Shown: one piece after another, positions 39,471 to 51,024 of the stretch
How the letters are laid out: every line of letters starts with the position of its first letter
How positions within the stretch are numbered: position 1 is the first letter of the stretch
Source: Prostheceraeus crozeri
Taxonomy: Eukaryota > Platyhelminthes > Polycladida > Euryleptidae
Reading direction: 5' to 3'
Length of the DNA stretch: 64,000 nucleotides
NCBI GenBank assembly: GCA_907163375.1
Contig: CAJQUW010009291.1
Location: 134,001-198,000, forward strand
Notes under the pieces: model-generated
What the model was told of the DNA's origin: nothing
The model's input: only the letters and a program-made list of their open reading frames with translations
Database searches by the model: none
Translations under genes and position numbers: made by a program

Positions 39471-41459
39471 AATTATGAATTTCAAAGCAGGTACTTTCTA
39501 TAAATCCGCATGACACTTGATCAGAAGATCCTTTTACAAGTGCAAGTCACTGATTCCTTCGTCAATCATGAAGAAACAGGACTGAACGCAAGTAATCAGG
39601 ATTCCGAAATAAGAAATAATTTTAGGTGGGAATGTTTGACGAAAAATTTGTACTACGTTCGTATGGAGTTTTGATTGCTTTGATTCTCTACAAAAAGATA
39701 TCTCGGCTACTCTCTCCTGTACACTGTTGACAGGACTAGATTATCACTCTATACAGAAGAATCTTCACGGCGGCTTTGATGCAATCCCCTTTTTCTGTGT
39801 CATATGTTTAGTGGAACTGCAAACCTCCGAGTGAGCGACTTCTTCATTGCATGAAAATAATTCACCGAAGCTACTTTTGCCCATCAGCAGGCACAAACTT
39901 ACCGTAGCTTGAGTTTTGTGAGACCTGAATACTATTCTTTAGATTACATACACTTTCTGCATCCATTTGAGCGAAATGCAATCACTGAACGCATTCAAAA
40001 GTTAAATGAATTCTTCTTTTCAACGGGCGAAAATATGGTTCATCCTACGTATTTACCCACATTGGGTCCAACATATCTCTCCCCGTTTGTACATGCTCTA
40101 ATGCATTAATTTATTGCAACTACAATTACAATACAAACTTTGAGACTTGTTTTAGAAAACTATGCGAAAAGACTTTGAAGTGTGTGAGTGTCCATGGAGC
40201 ATGTGTTGAACTGTAGATAATAAAGTTTATTGATTCATAAATGCCATTTCTTCCTGTAATGGTGAGAATTGGTTTGGTCGAGATTAATCCTTTAGTTAGA
40301 AAATGAGAAAAATTTGAAATCCGGTTTTTTCCGTGAATCACCCTGTACAGTATTATTACTATTATATTTCTTGAATTTATAGTATCCATTTATCATTTTG
40401 GGTATATTATATCCCTTTATAGTTTCGCTTTTGTAAAATAAGTACCGGTAACCAAAATTCCAGAAATTTTGCTGACTTGCTGTTCTTGTATCGTATCAAC
40501 TTGTCATTGACGATTGCACTCCAAGTTCAAAAAAGTACAGCTCCAAATGTAATGTTTTGTACTGCTTTTTTAAGTTTGGAAGCAGACATTTCGTTTTCTA
40601 AGGAATAATGCCAAATATTATTTTGTATGCATGTGCCAATAGTTGTAGACATTTTATTTAAACCAATTAAATTCATCGAAACCAATAGAATTTTCCATTA
40701 GCACACGTTTAAAAATCACCAAGGGTCTATATTGAATTAAAACAAAGCATGATATTCATTTTTTATTTCATGAATAAGACTCATTTAATGTGAGTATATG
40801 TACTTTGTGTACAGCGTGTATGTAAAAATTAGATAACTTCATGAATCTTTTCAGCACATTATATAGTCATGCACTTCACTATAGTAATCCATAGAGTATC
40901 AGCGTGTTTACTGCTTAGATTGCGAATCTCTACTTTACCTCGAAAGTTTTGTTCCTCTAAACTGCTGAAAGAATGCACACTGAATCGTATTAGTGCATAA
41001 TGAGCTCAATTACTGCTCGGTTTGTTTACATCTTGAAAATAGGTTTTGTGGTCGCTTTCATATGTGCTTCTATAGGCATGCTGATTTCCATTTAACAGAC
41101 ATCTTGCATGTGTCATTTAATGTCTGTTGAAATTTTAATGCAACAATTTTGAATTTAGATAATCGACTTAACAAAGTCAGCTGATACCGCTTGGACATCA
41201 GGATATCCCTACGATCTATGTAAGCCATGTCTCATTTTAAAAAAGTTGCCAGCCGGACCTTGATCAGTTCATTTTGTCTGAACTCTCGGGAGTAAGAAAG
41301 TTTTGGTCGCGAATTAAGTTTATTGCTTAAAATAAAAGTAAGAGACGGGCCTTCGGCGTCCTGCGCCTTCTAAGGTCGATAGTATAGCGGTGTACTATCG
41401 ACCTCGGAATGCGATATCTCATTATATAACCAAAATTTTCTTTCTCCTGGGAGTTCGGA

Positions 41460-42300
41460 CGAAATGAACTGCCTCAATGCAAAATGCAATTTATCCCGGC
41501 GCATGGTCAACTACGTGTACCTTGATTATGCCACCGTGCTACAGTACATACATGATTCTTGTGCAGCGTCCTTATGCATGAGAGGTCTATGGTTTGATGG
41601 AAATCGGGTACAGATGCAGCAAAGTGAAGGAAGACCTGAAAAGAGCCGGCAACTTCGTTTGCCGAGCATGCGTATCAGGACTCGACATGGATGTCGAATC
41701 ATGAGTGTGTCGACATGGAAGGAGCTCGCCGTGACTGTGTGAACAGTTTCACCTATCTTAGGGACGTTCTCGATAGCTCTGGAAGTGTTGAGTCGGTAGC
41801 AGTGTTGAGAATAAGATGTAGATGGTGTAGATTCCATGAGCTGCAATCCTTCATGACATCCAAACGGCCATCTTTAAGAAAGCTGCTTTCATTCCATGAG
41901 AAGATGCTTGAGCGTGTAGAGATGCGAATGCTAAGGTGGATGTGTAGTGTCAGACTATCGGACAGGAAATCGAATGACAGCATTAGGAAAGCAATGAGCC
42001 TTGAGAACATCACAGACGTCGCGTCGCGAAAAGGCAAAGACTACATTGGTTTGGTCACGTGGTAAGAAGGGATGAGACTGAGTGGACCAGAAAAGTTATG
42101 TGGATGGAAGTAGATGGTAAAAGAGGAGCAGGAAGACAAAAGTGGTTGGAAGCAAGTGGTGAAAGATGACCTCAAACATGTTAGAGCCCAGGAAGCGGAC
42201 TCCCGTGATCGACTGAAGTGGAAGTCCATGCTAAAGCAGCAAACGTCTAACCCAGCATCTTCTGGAAGCAAAGGACGCAAAAAGGGATGAGCGAGCGAGA
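41460..42300 (+). mobile_element. 3' part of an RTE-like LINE
   Basis: Plus-strand pieces: NSFTYLRDVLDSSGSVESVA, FHELQSFMTSKRPSLR, LERVEMRMLRWMCSVRLSDR, MSLENITDVASRKGK, then in other phases TRKVMWMEVDGKRGAGR and a C-terminal basic tail. This is the standard 3' end after the reverse transcriptase in RTE-like LINEs ('LERAEMRM.RWMCGV.L.DR'). Frameshifts near 42,050 and 42,150, and the RT itself is missing: 5'-truncated copy. Confidence 0.75.
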
Positions 42301-42686
42301 GTGATTATACATCGTCATCCAAGCCCTCTTCAGATGGGTGTTACTTCTTCATTAATAAACATGTACTGTTTATCTGCATGCACATGCATACTATTGCATG
42401 TAAATTTTACGCGAATTTTATACTTTTGTCACCGCTAAAGATGATTTAACAGCGATTCGAACTTGCTCCGGGACCCGTGAGATTAAGATAGAGATGAATC
42501 AAGGATGAAGTTGAGAAATGGAAGAGACGCTTTCGGAGTACTTTAAATGGTCCTATTGGCGCTTATCGCGATTTGCATCCAAACATCAGTGTCGGTTATC
42601 GCGTTATGTACCCAAATAGGATAGAATATTTAAGTTTGCTGTATGGAATTTAAAAAGCTTTTGACTAAGCTATAGAGCATTCGTCT

Positions 42687-42795
42687 CAGGGTTGGCTTTT
42701 TGCCGGCTAAAACTGGCTTTTGCCACCAAGTGGTAAAAACCAGGTAAAAACCGGCATAAACTGGCAAAAACTGGTAAAAACCGGCTAAAACCAAA
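42687..42795. mobile_element. hAT-like solitary end with CCGGC-type internal repeats
   Basis: Starts CAGGGTTGGCTTTTTGCCGG, followed by five or six variants of AAACTGGC / AAAACCGGC up to 42,790. Subterminal repeats of this sort fit transposase binding sites of hAT elements. No partner end found. Confidence 0.35.
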
Positions 42796-42814
42796 ATTCC
42801 GAAAAATCAGTCTA

Positions 42815-43450
42815 TTCCGTCATTTATTCTTGAGATACTGACGAATTGTATTGCCTTTTCTTACCAAGCGAACATCGATGTTTTCATTTTTGAATATGTG
42901 TTTTATTTTACGATCAATTTCATCAGATACATAAGGAAATTTGAAATTGAATGGTTCAGATTTATTCAGATTCTTATAGTCTATTTTCTTTTTCTTAGAC
43001 TTTGTTTTCGCCCTTTTTATCACATGATTCGGATAGTCATTCAACTGATATTGTAGATATTCATATATAATAATAATAATAACAATATATTTGTCAAACA
43101 CAAATAGTAGTACAGAGATAATACAAACTGAGAGTGACAAATATCTACCCATGAAGGGCATAACTGAAAACAATAGGAGTACCAAAGTGGAAATGCATAC
43201 GTTAGAAAGACTAGATAAATGTACTATATCACCGACGTTTCTGTAACTACCAAATGCATACTACATATGCCATGATGTTTATTATTGTTTATCTTTCTAG
43301 GTTAGTTCCTGCTTTCATTCTACTCAGGATTCATAGACATAATGTAACTTAAGTTTTGAATAATTTCCAACGTAAATGTATAGATTCTCTGCTTCTGATG
43401 ATGGCCTAAGAGGAGGCCGAAATTCATAAAGCATATAATAAAAAAAAGAA
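42815..43450. mobile_element. Penelope-like fragments, inverted, with a hammerhead-like core
   Basis: Minus strand about 43,060-42,815 reads NLNKSEPFNFKFPYVSDEID, RKIKHIFKNENIDVRLVRKG and NTIRQYLKNK, the segment between reverse transcriptase and GIY-YIG in Penelope-like proteins. Plus strand 43,395-43,422 has a hammerhead-type core. Because coding and 3' signal point in opposite directions, this copy is also rearranged in inverted form. Confidence 0.6.
43395..43422 (+). ncRNA. hammerhead-like core
   Basis: CTGATGA (43,395-43,401), then stem II GGCCT...AGGCC (43,403-43,407 with 43,414-43,418) and GAAA (43,419-43,422). Stem I and III partners are not clear, so this may be an incomplete ribozyme. 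Confidence 0.45.
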
Positions 43451-45302
43451 TTATTACCATCTAATCTACTTGGTTTCCCAACATCAACTTAATGTAAATG
43501 ATTAACCAAGGTCTTTTCAACAATTATGACATTGAATTTTATTAGTGGCATTGTGACTTCAAATAAAGAAAAGCGGTATTCAAAAGGGAATGTATAGCAT
43601 TTGTCCAAGATATCACAATGTCATGATTGAAAGTCTATTTGTCTTCGATGATTTCACTTTGTCAATAAGTACTGCGCTATGTCTTTCATGAATTACTAAG
43701 TTCTTACATGATTCTCTGACTGTCGTAATTGAAATCCAAAACTTGTATTTGACTTTTCAAATTTGTTCAGTTTTCAGATGACTACGTAAATGAAATCTGT
43801 GTGGATTTGGACGTTAAAACTTCGCTCATAGCAACATTATAATTGATAAGTTATGCAGATAATTAACGGCCAATAGTAAAATTATAAATGATAAAGTCAT
43901 GCAGATAAGTAACGGCACAACGGCAAGATTATAAATGTTTAAGTTGTGCTTGTAAGTAACGACACATTGCAGCCGTGAAAGTCAATTCATGGCTGCTTTT
44001 ATGAAAAAGTTCGTACATGATAATTCGTCCGTGATGATGCGTACATGCAAATATAATCTCTCAGTTATTGTATAGGGACTGGCAAAAAATATCACTATCT
44101 ATTTCTTAACGTGCCTCTCTTATGATATGCAATTAAGATTGTCAGTCAATCATTGAGATTATGACAATCAATATCAAGTTGAGAGATATCTAATTACATG
44201 TGCACAACTTCGTAAGCAATAAAAAAATCTGTTTAACTTATGAAACTGTACACATGAGCTTACGATACGACCAAACATTACTAACGAAGATTAACTCAGT
44301 GATTACCAACATCTAATATTTTTAAGTTTGCATGGGCATTGATCTTTTAACCTATTTACATTGTAGTGATTTTTCTTCTTTCTAATTTTTGTGCCCGTTG
44401 ATGCCACATAATTTGATTGTTTAAGCACTTCAGTTTGCTGTAAGTGCAGGCTAATTCAAAGCGATAGCACAGAGGGAACTTAGTAAGTGGGCAAAAATGA
44501 ATTCTTGATGCCGCATTGGAAGAGGAAGGGTAGTCGTTCATCACTTGCGGACTGGTGCAAATTCCTTCAAAGTGCTTCGATCACTATTATTCCTTCTGAT
44601 GTTAGTCCGTCAGATTCTCTGTCTTGAAGACAGAAGGTGTTAGAAATTTAATTCACTGAGTGAGTTCACCAGCGCCTTCGAAGAATATTCACCAAGAATG
44701 CAAACAGTGATGTTTCACTGAATATCATGTAACACGCACGCCACTCTGGTGTCTAAAGCTGCTCATTTATGACGATGGACAGTGTAGTGTGTGCCCATGG
44801 TGTATGCCATTTCATTGTAGCATGCGAGGTGCGACTCATCGCTTCTAGGATTCGCAGACTGAGCGAATTGACTTTCCTTATGCTGTGGCTGATGCAGTCG
44901 TACCTGCGAAATATCGCAGATAAGAATAAGAATTAGATAAAACATTTATGTCATCAAATATTTTACATTCACTGCGATAAATGTTAACATTTAAATTAAT
45001 GCAAGAACATGGTATGTGTTATGCATTGTACAATTCACATTTTGTACATGTACAGTCCCGGACAAAAGTCCTCGATAGTGTCTTCACATTCATTGTTTTG
45101 CCTTCAATTTCGCATGTACTGTCCCAAAGCTTTTCTTAGTCAAAAAGGCTATACAGTAGCGAGCATATTAATTGGGTCACCCACAATTTTCACCATAAAC
45201 GTGCCTTTGTGTTTATTTTCCTTTGATTCTTTTGAATTTCTGAACACAAAAGTCTTACAAGTCCATAAGCAATGTATATTTTGGTACACCAGCGTGTTAA
45301 AA

Positions 45303-46567
45303 CTAGGTGTGGCCACATTTGGCTTGCAATAACGCGCTCACACGTTCAGGCATGCTCAACATCAACTTTCTACAACTCTCATCAAGTTTTTGCTTCACCT
45401 CAGTGTCACGCTGTAATACGTCGAGAAGCCGATTGATCAAGTCACTTCGACTGGCAAGGGTGTGTCGCTCCAAATGTCGTTTGATGATGGCCCATATTGT
45501 TTCTATCGGGCTCATGTCTGGAGAACTGCTCGGCCATGGTAACGCTCGAATTTGATTCTCCTCGAAGTATTTTTTGATCACTTTGGCTGTGTGGCAGGGG
45601 GCGTTATCTTGTTGGTAAATGAAGTCATCCCCGAACCAATCACTTGCCTGAGGGACCAAACGAGTCCTTAGTACACAAAGATACTCATTAGCATTCATCG
45701 ATCCATCAACAACGAGTATCCGTCCCATACCCTGACTACTCATACACGCCCAGTTCATCACTTTCTGTGGCTTCTTCACACGCATGGCCATGTGGCGGCT
45801 TGAGTAAGGCTCAGGTCTCTTACGTATCCGACGCGGTTGTGCCATCTGGACTTCAATACTTGCCTCATCACTGAAGATAACCTGAAGAAAAAGATAGGAA
45901 ATTGTTAATCCACTTATTTCTTTCTTTAACGACGTAGGCCTACTCATTTTTAAGAAGAAAATACCCTCAAAAACTGATTTCTGTTAACTTAGTTAAAGAT
46001 TAGACATATTTCACTGATAATTAAATGAGTAATTAAATTGAAGGATAAAAAGCTTAATGAAGATATGCAATCTAATATCTTAATCATAATCACTATAGAA
46101 AAAGTACAGGAAAAGCAGTGGAAAGGCGTACTCACTTTTTCCCATTGAGCTGAAGTCCAATCCTTATGATTCCAAGCCCATTGCAGTCGCGACTGTTTCA
46201 TGCGAGCTGTCAAGAGCGGCTTCTGTATGGGCTTCACCGACTTTCTGCCACCATCAATCAGTCGGCATCGGATCGTATGGACGGATAAGGGTGAAACGAT
46301 TTCTTTCTTGATATCCAACGCTGTAAGACGTGGATCAATCATGCTTGCCCTAAGAATCCGTCGGTCTTCATATGATGTCGAAAGTCTTTTACGTCCACAT
46401 TTGCCGACTCTTTGTGGCAAGATTTCGCCAGTCTCTCTATACCGTTTCACAATTCTATTTACCGATGACTGTCAAATCCCTGTTATCTTCGAAACCTGTC
46501 TCTGGCTTTGTCGTGCATCCTGCCATGAAGTTATAATTCTTACACGTGCGTTCTCACCGATATCCAT
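45303..46567 (-). pseudogene. Tc1 transposase with a 254-bp GT-AG intron and one internal stop
   Basis: Exon 1 runs from ATG 46,567 to 46,136; exon 2 from 45,881 to the stop at 45,303. Exon 1 has the paired HTH domains (ARVRIITSWQDARQSQRQVS, VNRIVKRYRETGEILPQRVG, then KCGRKRLS) and ends WNHKDWTSAQWEK. Exon 2 opens VIFSDEASIEVQ, exactly the next residues of Tc1 transposases. Catalytic residues are the DD34E set: first D in exon 1/2 border VIFSDE-type region and D in YQQDNAPCHTAK, E in SSPDMSPIETIW. The intron 46,135-45,882 has GTGAGT and TTTTTCTTCAG, phase 0. One TGA at 46,474-46,472 interrupts the HTH region, so it is probably inactive unless read through. Confidence 0.85.
45882..46135 (-). 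other. spliceosomal intron inside Tc1 transposase
   Basis: GTGAGT donor and pyrimidine-rich TTTTTCTTCAG acceptor on the minus strand. Removing it joins QWEK to VIFSDEA without phase change. Most Tc1 transposase genes lack introns, though some families have them. Confidence 0.75.
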
Positions 46568-46913
46568 AGTAAAAATGAACTGTCATTTTCTTGGATTGAA
46601 TGCTATGGTCATAGATTGAGCCGCTGAGAGATGACAATTGTGTGTCGAGAAAGCTTTCATTAATCAATAACTTGACAACTTTCTATAATCAACTATACAG
46701 CTTGAATTCTCCCGCGCTCATACAATTGTTGTCACACTTTGTTGTGTGTGTGTGTGCGTGCGTGCAGCAGATATTTGAAATTATCTGTTTTGATGTCTCA
46801 CATTGATCTATTGATACATACACATTTGATTCATGTATCAAGCAAACAATGTGCACCAAGCATCAAAATCTGTCAATGTTAAGGGTGACCCAATTAATAT
46901 GCTCGCTACTGTA

Positions 46914-47930
46914 GTTTCCATCAGTTGTCTTTATTCATAGAGAGAGAGGCAATTGATTTTTTTAAACTTTTGTCATTAAGAATGAAGTGTGAATGGAATT
47001 GTCATCGGTCAATATTTTGCATTGGGCCCAGGTAAAATAACTGCAGCGATTCAGCGTGGCATTGATGAGATAAGTCTTTCACAATATTCTGGAGTAACTT
47101 CTGTCATCCATATTTCACGAATGACATCCTTCAACAATGAGGGATGGGGTGTTTCAACAATGAGGGTTTGCGACCTTCTATCTCTCATTTGATTTTCCCC
47201 CACACGATTTCGATAGGGTTCTAATCCGGACTTGAGCCAGACCAAGGAGTCAGACGTTGGAAAGATTGTGTTTCAAACCACTCTCTGACAATCCTGGCTG
47301 TGTAAGCTGGTGCTCCATCCAGTTGAAAAATTGTTGTCTGACGGAGAGGCATTCACATCGGAAGTTTCTGCATGAGCTACTCGAGGTTATAGATGTGTTT
47401 TGTTGTACGAACCACGGTACCACTGGCGTTGATCGATCCACAGATCATGACGCTGGAGGGCTTTTTCGCAGTCGACAACACATCAACACATAACGATCAA
47501 GCGAGTGTTGATTGGACGAACAAAGACGAATAGCAGTGAAATTGTGAAACTTTCACTTCGTCACTAAACATCACCTGACGCCAGTCGTCAGTAGTCCAGT
47601 CAACGTATGAGTCCTCGCTAAATTCAAGCGATCACGAATGTTCCTGCAAAATAATCTGGGTTTCTTCGCTGGACGATAGGCCTTCTAATTTGACTCACCA
47701 TGCAAACGACGACGAATTGTACGCGCACTAGGAACTGAGTGAAGGTTGCTCAACGATGCATAAATTTCAGTGCTTGTTATCGTCGACAAAGAAGCACATC
47801 TACGACGAATTAAAGCCTCAGTCCTCTTGCTCGTTGCCCGAGGACATCCGGTTCGGCTCCTTGATCGGAAATTTCCCAAATGTTTGTTTCTTTTGATGGT
47901 ATAAGAAATGGTCGATTGACCAGTTTTTAA
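46914..47930 (-). mobile_element. older Tc1-type transposon remnant
   Basis: Minus-strand traces: HTH segment FRSRSRTGCPRATSKRTEAL, IRRRCASLSTITSTEIYASL and SARTIRRRLHG (47,879-47,685), a DDE-type box read as QLDGAPAYTARIVREWFETQ (about 47,330-47,250), and an end ISSMPRH (47,051). Full of frameshifts and stops. CAGTCCCGGACAAAAGTCC at 45,053 resembles a Tc1-type end, so the intact element at 45,154-46,911 may be nested in this one. Confidence 0.6.
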
Positions 47931-48437
47931 CTTCGGAGGAGCAACAGTTCAAGTCAGTCGTTCTTCATGGAGCGCGACGATTTATGCGCGGCGAGTTGGT
48001 TAGACAGGTCTGCACCTCATGGAGAAAGAAGACAAATGATTCACATCAACATTATTGTTCTGTTCAGATTGATATTCATCGTTATGTGAGCGACATGAAA
48101 TCAGGAAAGATACTCGATAGCGCTATATCTGACGGAAGCGTTTCCAAGAATTAAAACGCTCACAGAGAACGAATAACAAACTGTATTTGTAAACTGGTAC
48201 GTAAAAGAAGGAATTTCAGGTCATTATCGAGGACTTTTGGCCGGACTGTATAGAGTATTATAATACCATGTCAATTTTGCCAACGAATCGAAAGATAAAG
48301 CAAATCATCAGTTGTATGCTTGCTATTTCTTTCTATTCGATGTGTTCGAATGACTTGAAATGCGAAAAGTATTACATACTCGCATTTTGTGCTTTTGGTG
48401 TCGTCATGATTTCATCATATTTTGTTTGGATTTTCAG

Positions 48438-48667
48438 TTGCATCTGCTGAGGATCGTGCAGCGAATTCGACCAGTGAAGGCATTACTGCTAGCGGTGGGG
48501 ACGATATCGAAGATGACATGTGTAAAATCTGTATGGATGCTTTAATTGACTGTGTCCTTCTTGAATGTGGGCACATGGTAACTTGCCTTGATTGCGGAAA
48601 ACGCATGGCCGAATGTCCAATCTGTAGACAGTACGTGGTTCGCGCAGTTCGCATTTTTAAAGCGTGA
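48438..48667 (+). CDS. RNF34: RNF34/RFFL-like, last exon with C-terminal RING finger
   Basis: Starts after GATTTTCAG at 48,438, taking up the codon left by the exon ending 33,082, and stops with TGA 48,665-48,667. It encodes an acidic linker ([10 protein letters not shown]), then the [24 protein letters not shown] and [20 protein letters not shown], then RAVRIFKA. All eight zinc ligands are present (C-x2-C, C-x-H, C-x2-C, C-x2-C), and the segment is nearly the same as vertebrate RNF34/RFFL ([35 protein letters not shown]). This RING transfers ubiquitin from an E2. The gene appears intact and under selection despite the transposon load. Confidence 0.97.
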
Positions 48668-49945
48668 TCATCGTGTGCCCTATAATAGAACAGCCTATCA
48701 GCTTGTTTCAAGTAATTGTGAAGTTTTTGATTCGGATATCTGTTGTTTATTTTTTTACTACTTAAGATGATGATGAACCCTCATATCAAGCCACTTTAGA
48801 TTTTCGTATAAAATGATAGAACCGGTGTGAATTTCTTGTAATGGAATCTTCTGCATCAAGCATTTTGGAATTGTTAGGGATTTTGTGTAAGAAGATTATT
48901 TATGAAAGGCGCAAAAAAAAGCGAGCCTTCATCGCTTTCTACGTTTTTTTTTAATTTTCGTGCTTATAATTAACCAGCTTGAAATGCTGAAAATTCGAAC
49001 TGACTTGACTGTGATTGAAATCAGAAATGCATTGCTTCTCTTCCAATGCCTTGATCAGACGCATTGAGATTTTTGTTTTTGGATGACGAAAAGGAAGCTG
49101 TTAATATATTGTTACTTTTATGTTCATATGACGTAAAACACTATGATACTTCGTGTTATTACTTCTTCGTCAAGATGGTTTGAGATTCAGCTTCAAAGTG
49201 CATATGTAGCAAGATCTAATTGACAATTTTTGTCTGCGAAACACATATCAGTGCATCACCTTTCGATGACGTGAATGTGATTTGATAACTTTATTTCAAA
49301 TCAGACCTAATAATAAGTAGGATTTTTGTGAAATTGTAGCATTGGATGACGATGGATCTCTTTAATTGTAAGTTATTGGAGTAGAAAAATGTGCAAACTG
49401 ATCGTTGCATTTTGTTGTTTAGTATCCACTGAACTGTAAACATTTGCAACGTTTATATATTCCTGCAGAAGAGCAAATTTTCGATTGTGTTTTTATCCAC
49501 TGGCTTTGGAGTTTTCTCATTTCGTCAGCTCAAAATATATCTCTAAGTACTATAATAACTGAAGTGTTCTTAAATGTTAGACGAAATACCATTTGCTTTC
49601 CTGCACTCACGGTAAATTTTGAGCTTTTGCATCCAAAGAAAGACAGACGTAAACATTTAACCTTCTGTGAAATTCTTCATATTTAACCAATTTTAGTAGT
49701 TGATTCAAAAGCACGGTTAATACTCTCATAGGTACTGTGCAAAATGGATGATGGTTCATCGTCCAAAACCTAATGGCAATGTTTTCAATGAGTCCTAGCG
49801 TATGATGTGTGTCATGTCTTTTTTATACTTCGCAGTACATTCCCTTTGTGGACTACGGAATGCATGTAATGTATACAATGAGATGCTAAAATGAAGAAAC
49901 TGATTCGTATTATTTGATGATCCAATAAATCTGGTTTTCAAAAAG
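48668..49945 (+). other. likely 3' UTR of the RNF34-like gene
   Basis: No coding signal. The first AATAAA after the stop is at 49,924-49,929, followed by a GT-rich stretch (TGTGTTGATTATTTTGTATTTG). That would give a 3' UTR of about 1.28 kb. Inferred from sequence only. Confidence 0.5.
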
Positions 49946-50169
49946 CTGTGTTGATTATTTTGTATTTGATTTGTGAGCAAAGTTTGTTGATGTTCTCTTT
50001 TAGAATTTGCTGTACTTAATTAAAAGCGAATTGTGCATGCTTTTAGAAAGCTGAGATCAAGATGCATCAGGACAACTAGAGTCCTTAATAAAACACGATC
50101 ACTGCAATCATGACCTAATTCAGAGGCTCAGCAGCCAGCTCTATGCTTTAGAAGAAATAGTTCCCTAAC

Positions 50170-50281
50170 CAGGGATTGCAATTTTCCGCTTTTTTACGAA
50201 ATTAGTCTAATATAAATATTTCAAATTCATGCATTCAAACCCCTTTTTCCGTTTTTTTGCTGTGGCTTATAGCGATCCCTG
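50170..50281. mobile_element. 112-bp hAT-like MITE with 8-bp target duplication
   Basis: Ends CAGGGATTGC... and ...GCGATCCCTG form short inverted repeats. TCCCTAAC occurs on both sides (50,162-50,169 and 50,282-50,289), the 8-bp duplication typical of hAT. The insert lies inside what looks like a piggyBac end. Internal sequence TTTTCCGCTTTTTTACGAAA and CCGTTTTTTTGC are imperfect mirror phrases. Confidence 0.8.
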
Positions 50282-50283
50282 TC

Positions 50284-50930
50284 CCTAACCCTCAAGATAC
50301 GAAGGGTGGTCAAATTGATCACCCACGTACTGTCTAAATGCATAAGTCATCTTAAATATTTTGACTTTTCTGAAGCAATTTTCTTTTACTTCTGCCGTTT
50401 GGTTATCGCCCAAGCCTTGGTTGACGGTTAGTCGTTAGAAGAAAAAAACAAGCTAAAAAACGTCTGGGGTCTTTTTTGACCCCAATATAAAATGAAATTC
50501 AATTTAAGCACAATGTTATGGTTTGTTCATGACATTTATTACAGATACAAACATTAGCAAATCATTACTAAACAAACATACAAGAACTCTAGAATTCTAT
50601 TGTTTTTAAATCGATTAGCAACACATGACAATTAGTAAAGGTGACTAAGTGCTCTTTACAGACGAAATTTTCACATAAATGGCATTGATTGGAAGCCTTT
50701 CGATCACGAGTACGTGGACAGCTTGCACAACGCCCTCTCTTTCGTTGTCTGTCTGACTCATAATTCTTGTCTTTGATACACCAACCAGTTTCATTGAATG
50801 CAGAATACGAACTCTCAATCCTGGCAACATGCATCGTGATCGAACGAATGGAAGACACATCTCGTATCCCAGCTCCGTCTGAAAATAAAAGGATAGGATT
50901 GTATACAGGAATTCGTGCACAGACACATGA
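50284..50930 (-). mobile_element. piggyBac-type transposon remnant
   Basis: Left end CCCTAACCCTCAAGATACG with GGGTGGTCAAATTGATCACCC resembles piggyBac ends (GGGGTCAAATTGACCCC type). A second dyad GGGGTC-TTTTTT-GACCCC lies at about 50,467-50,483. The minus strand at about 50,790-50,640 encodes a cysteine-rich transposase C-terminus: KRGRCASCPRTRDRKASNQC then HLCENFVCKEH. The rest of the transposase is missing or scrambled. No TTAA duplication is visible. Confidence 0.55.
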
Positions 50931-51024
50931 AAATAATCCCCAAAAGAGGTATTCTCAGGTTATACAGTATATTTGCTGCACACGTAGCCTACTCTTATTC
51001 TTTATTACCTTGATATGTACCTAG

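Larger units (their letters stand above)
45154..46911 (-). mobile_element. Tc1-type DNA transposon, full length with perfect 29-bp TIRs
   Basis: 1,758 bp flanked by TA on both sides (45,152-45,153 and 46,912-46,913). The TIRs start CAGTAGCGAGCATATTAATT and match for 29 bases (to TCACCC) at 45,154-45,182 and 46,911-46,883. It encodes one Tc1 transposase on the minus strand with an intron. Perfect TIRs suggest a fairly young insertion. Confidence 0.9.
33083..48437 (+). other. last intron of the RNF34-like gene, filled with transposons
   Basis: 15.4 kb from GTAAGT to GATTTTCAG. It contains LINE fragments (34.8-35.8 and 41.5-42.3 kb), Penelope-like pieces with hammerhead cores (36.7-38.4, 42.8-43.4 kb), a GGGCCC minisatellite (39 kb), hAT-like ends, and Tc1 elements (45.15-47.9 kb). 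Stretches 33.1-34.6, 39.5-41.4 and 43.5-45.0 kb show no recognisable element or exon. A (CT)n run lies at 36,124-36,143. Confidence 0.7.

Noticed and set aside
39044-39472. 142-codon minus-strand frame with repeated SQKGPSRSQ
   Set aside because: It is the GGGCCC minisatellite read in one frame; unit length happens to keep the frame open in part. No start context or homology.
46200-46619. 139-codon plus-strand frame
   Set aside because: Antisense shadow of the Tc1 transposase HTH region.
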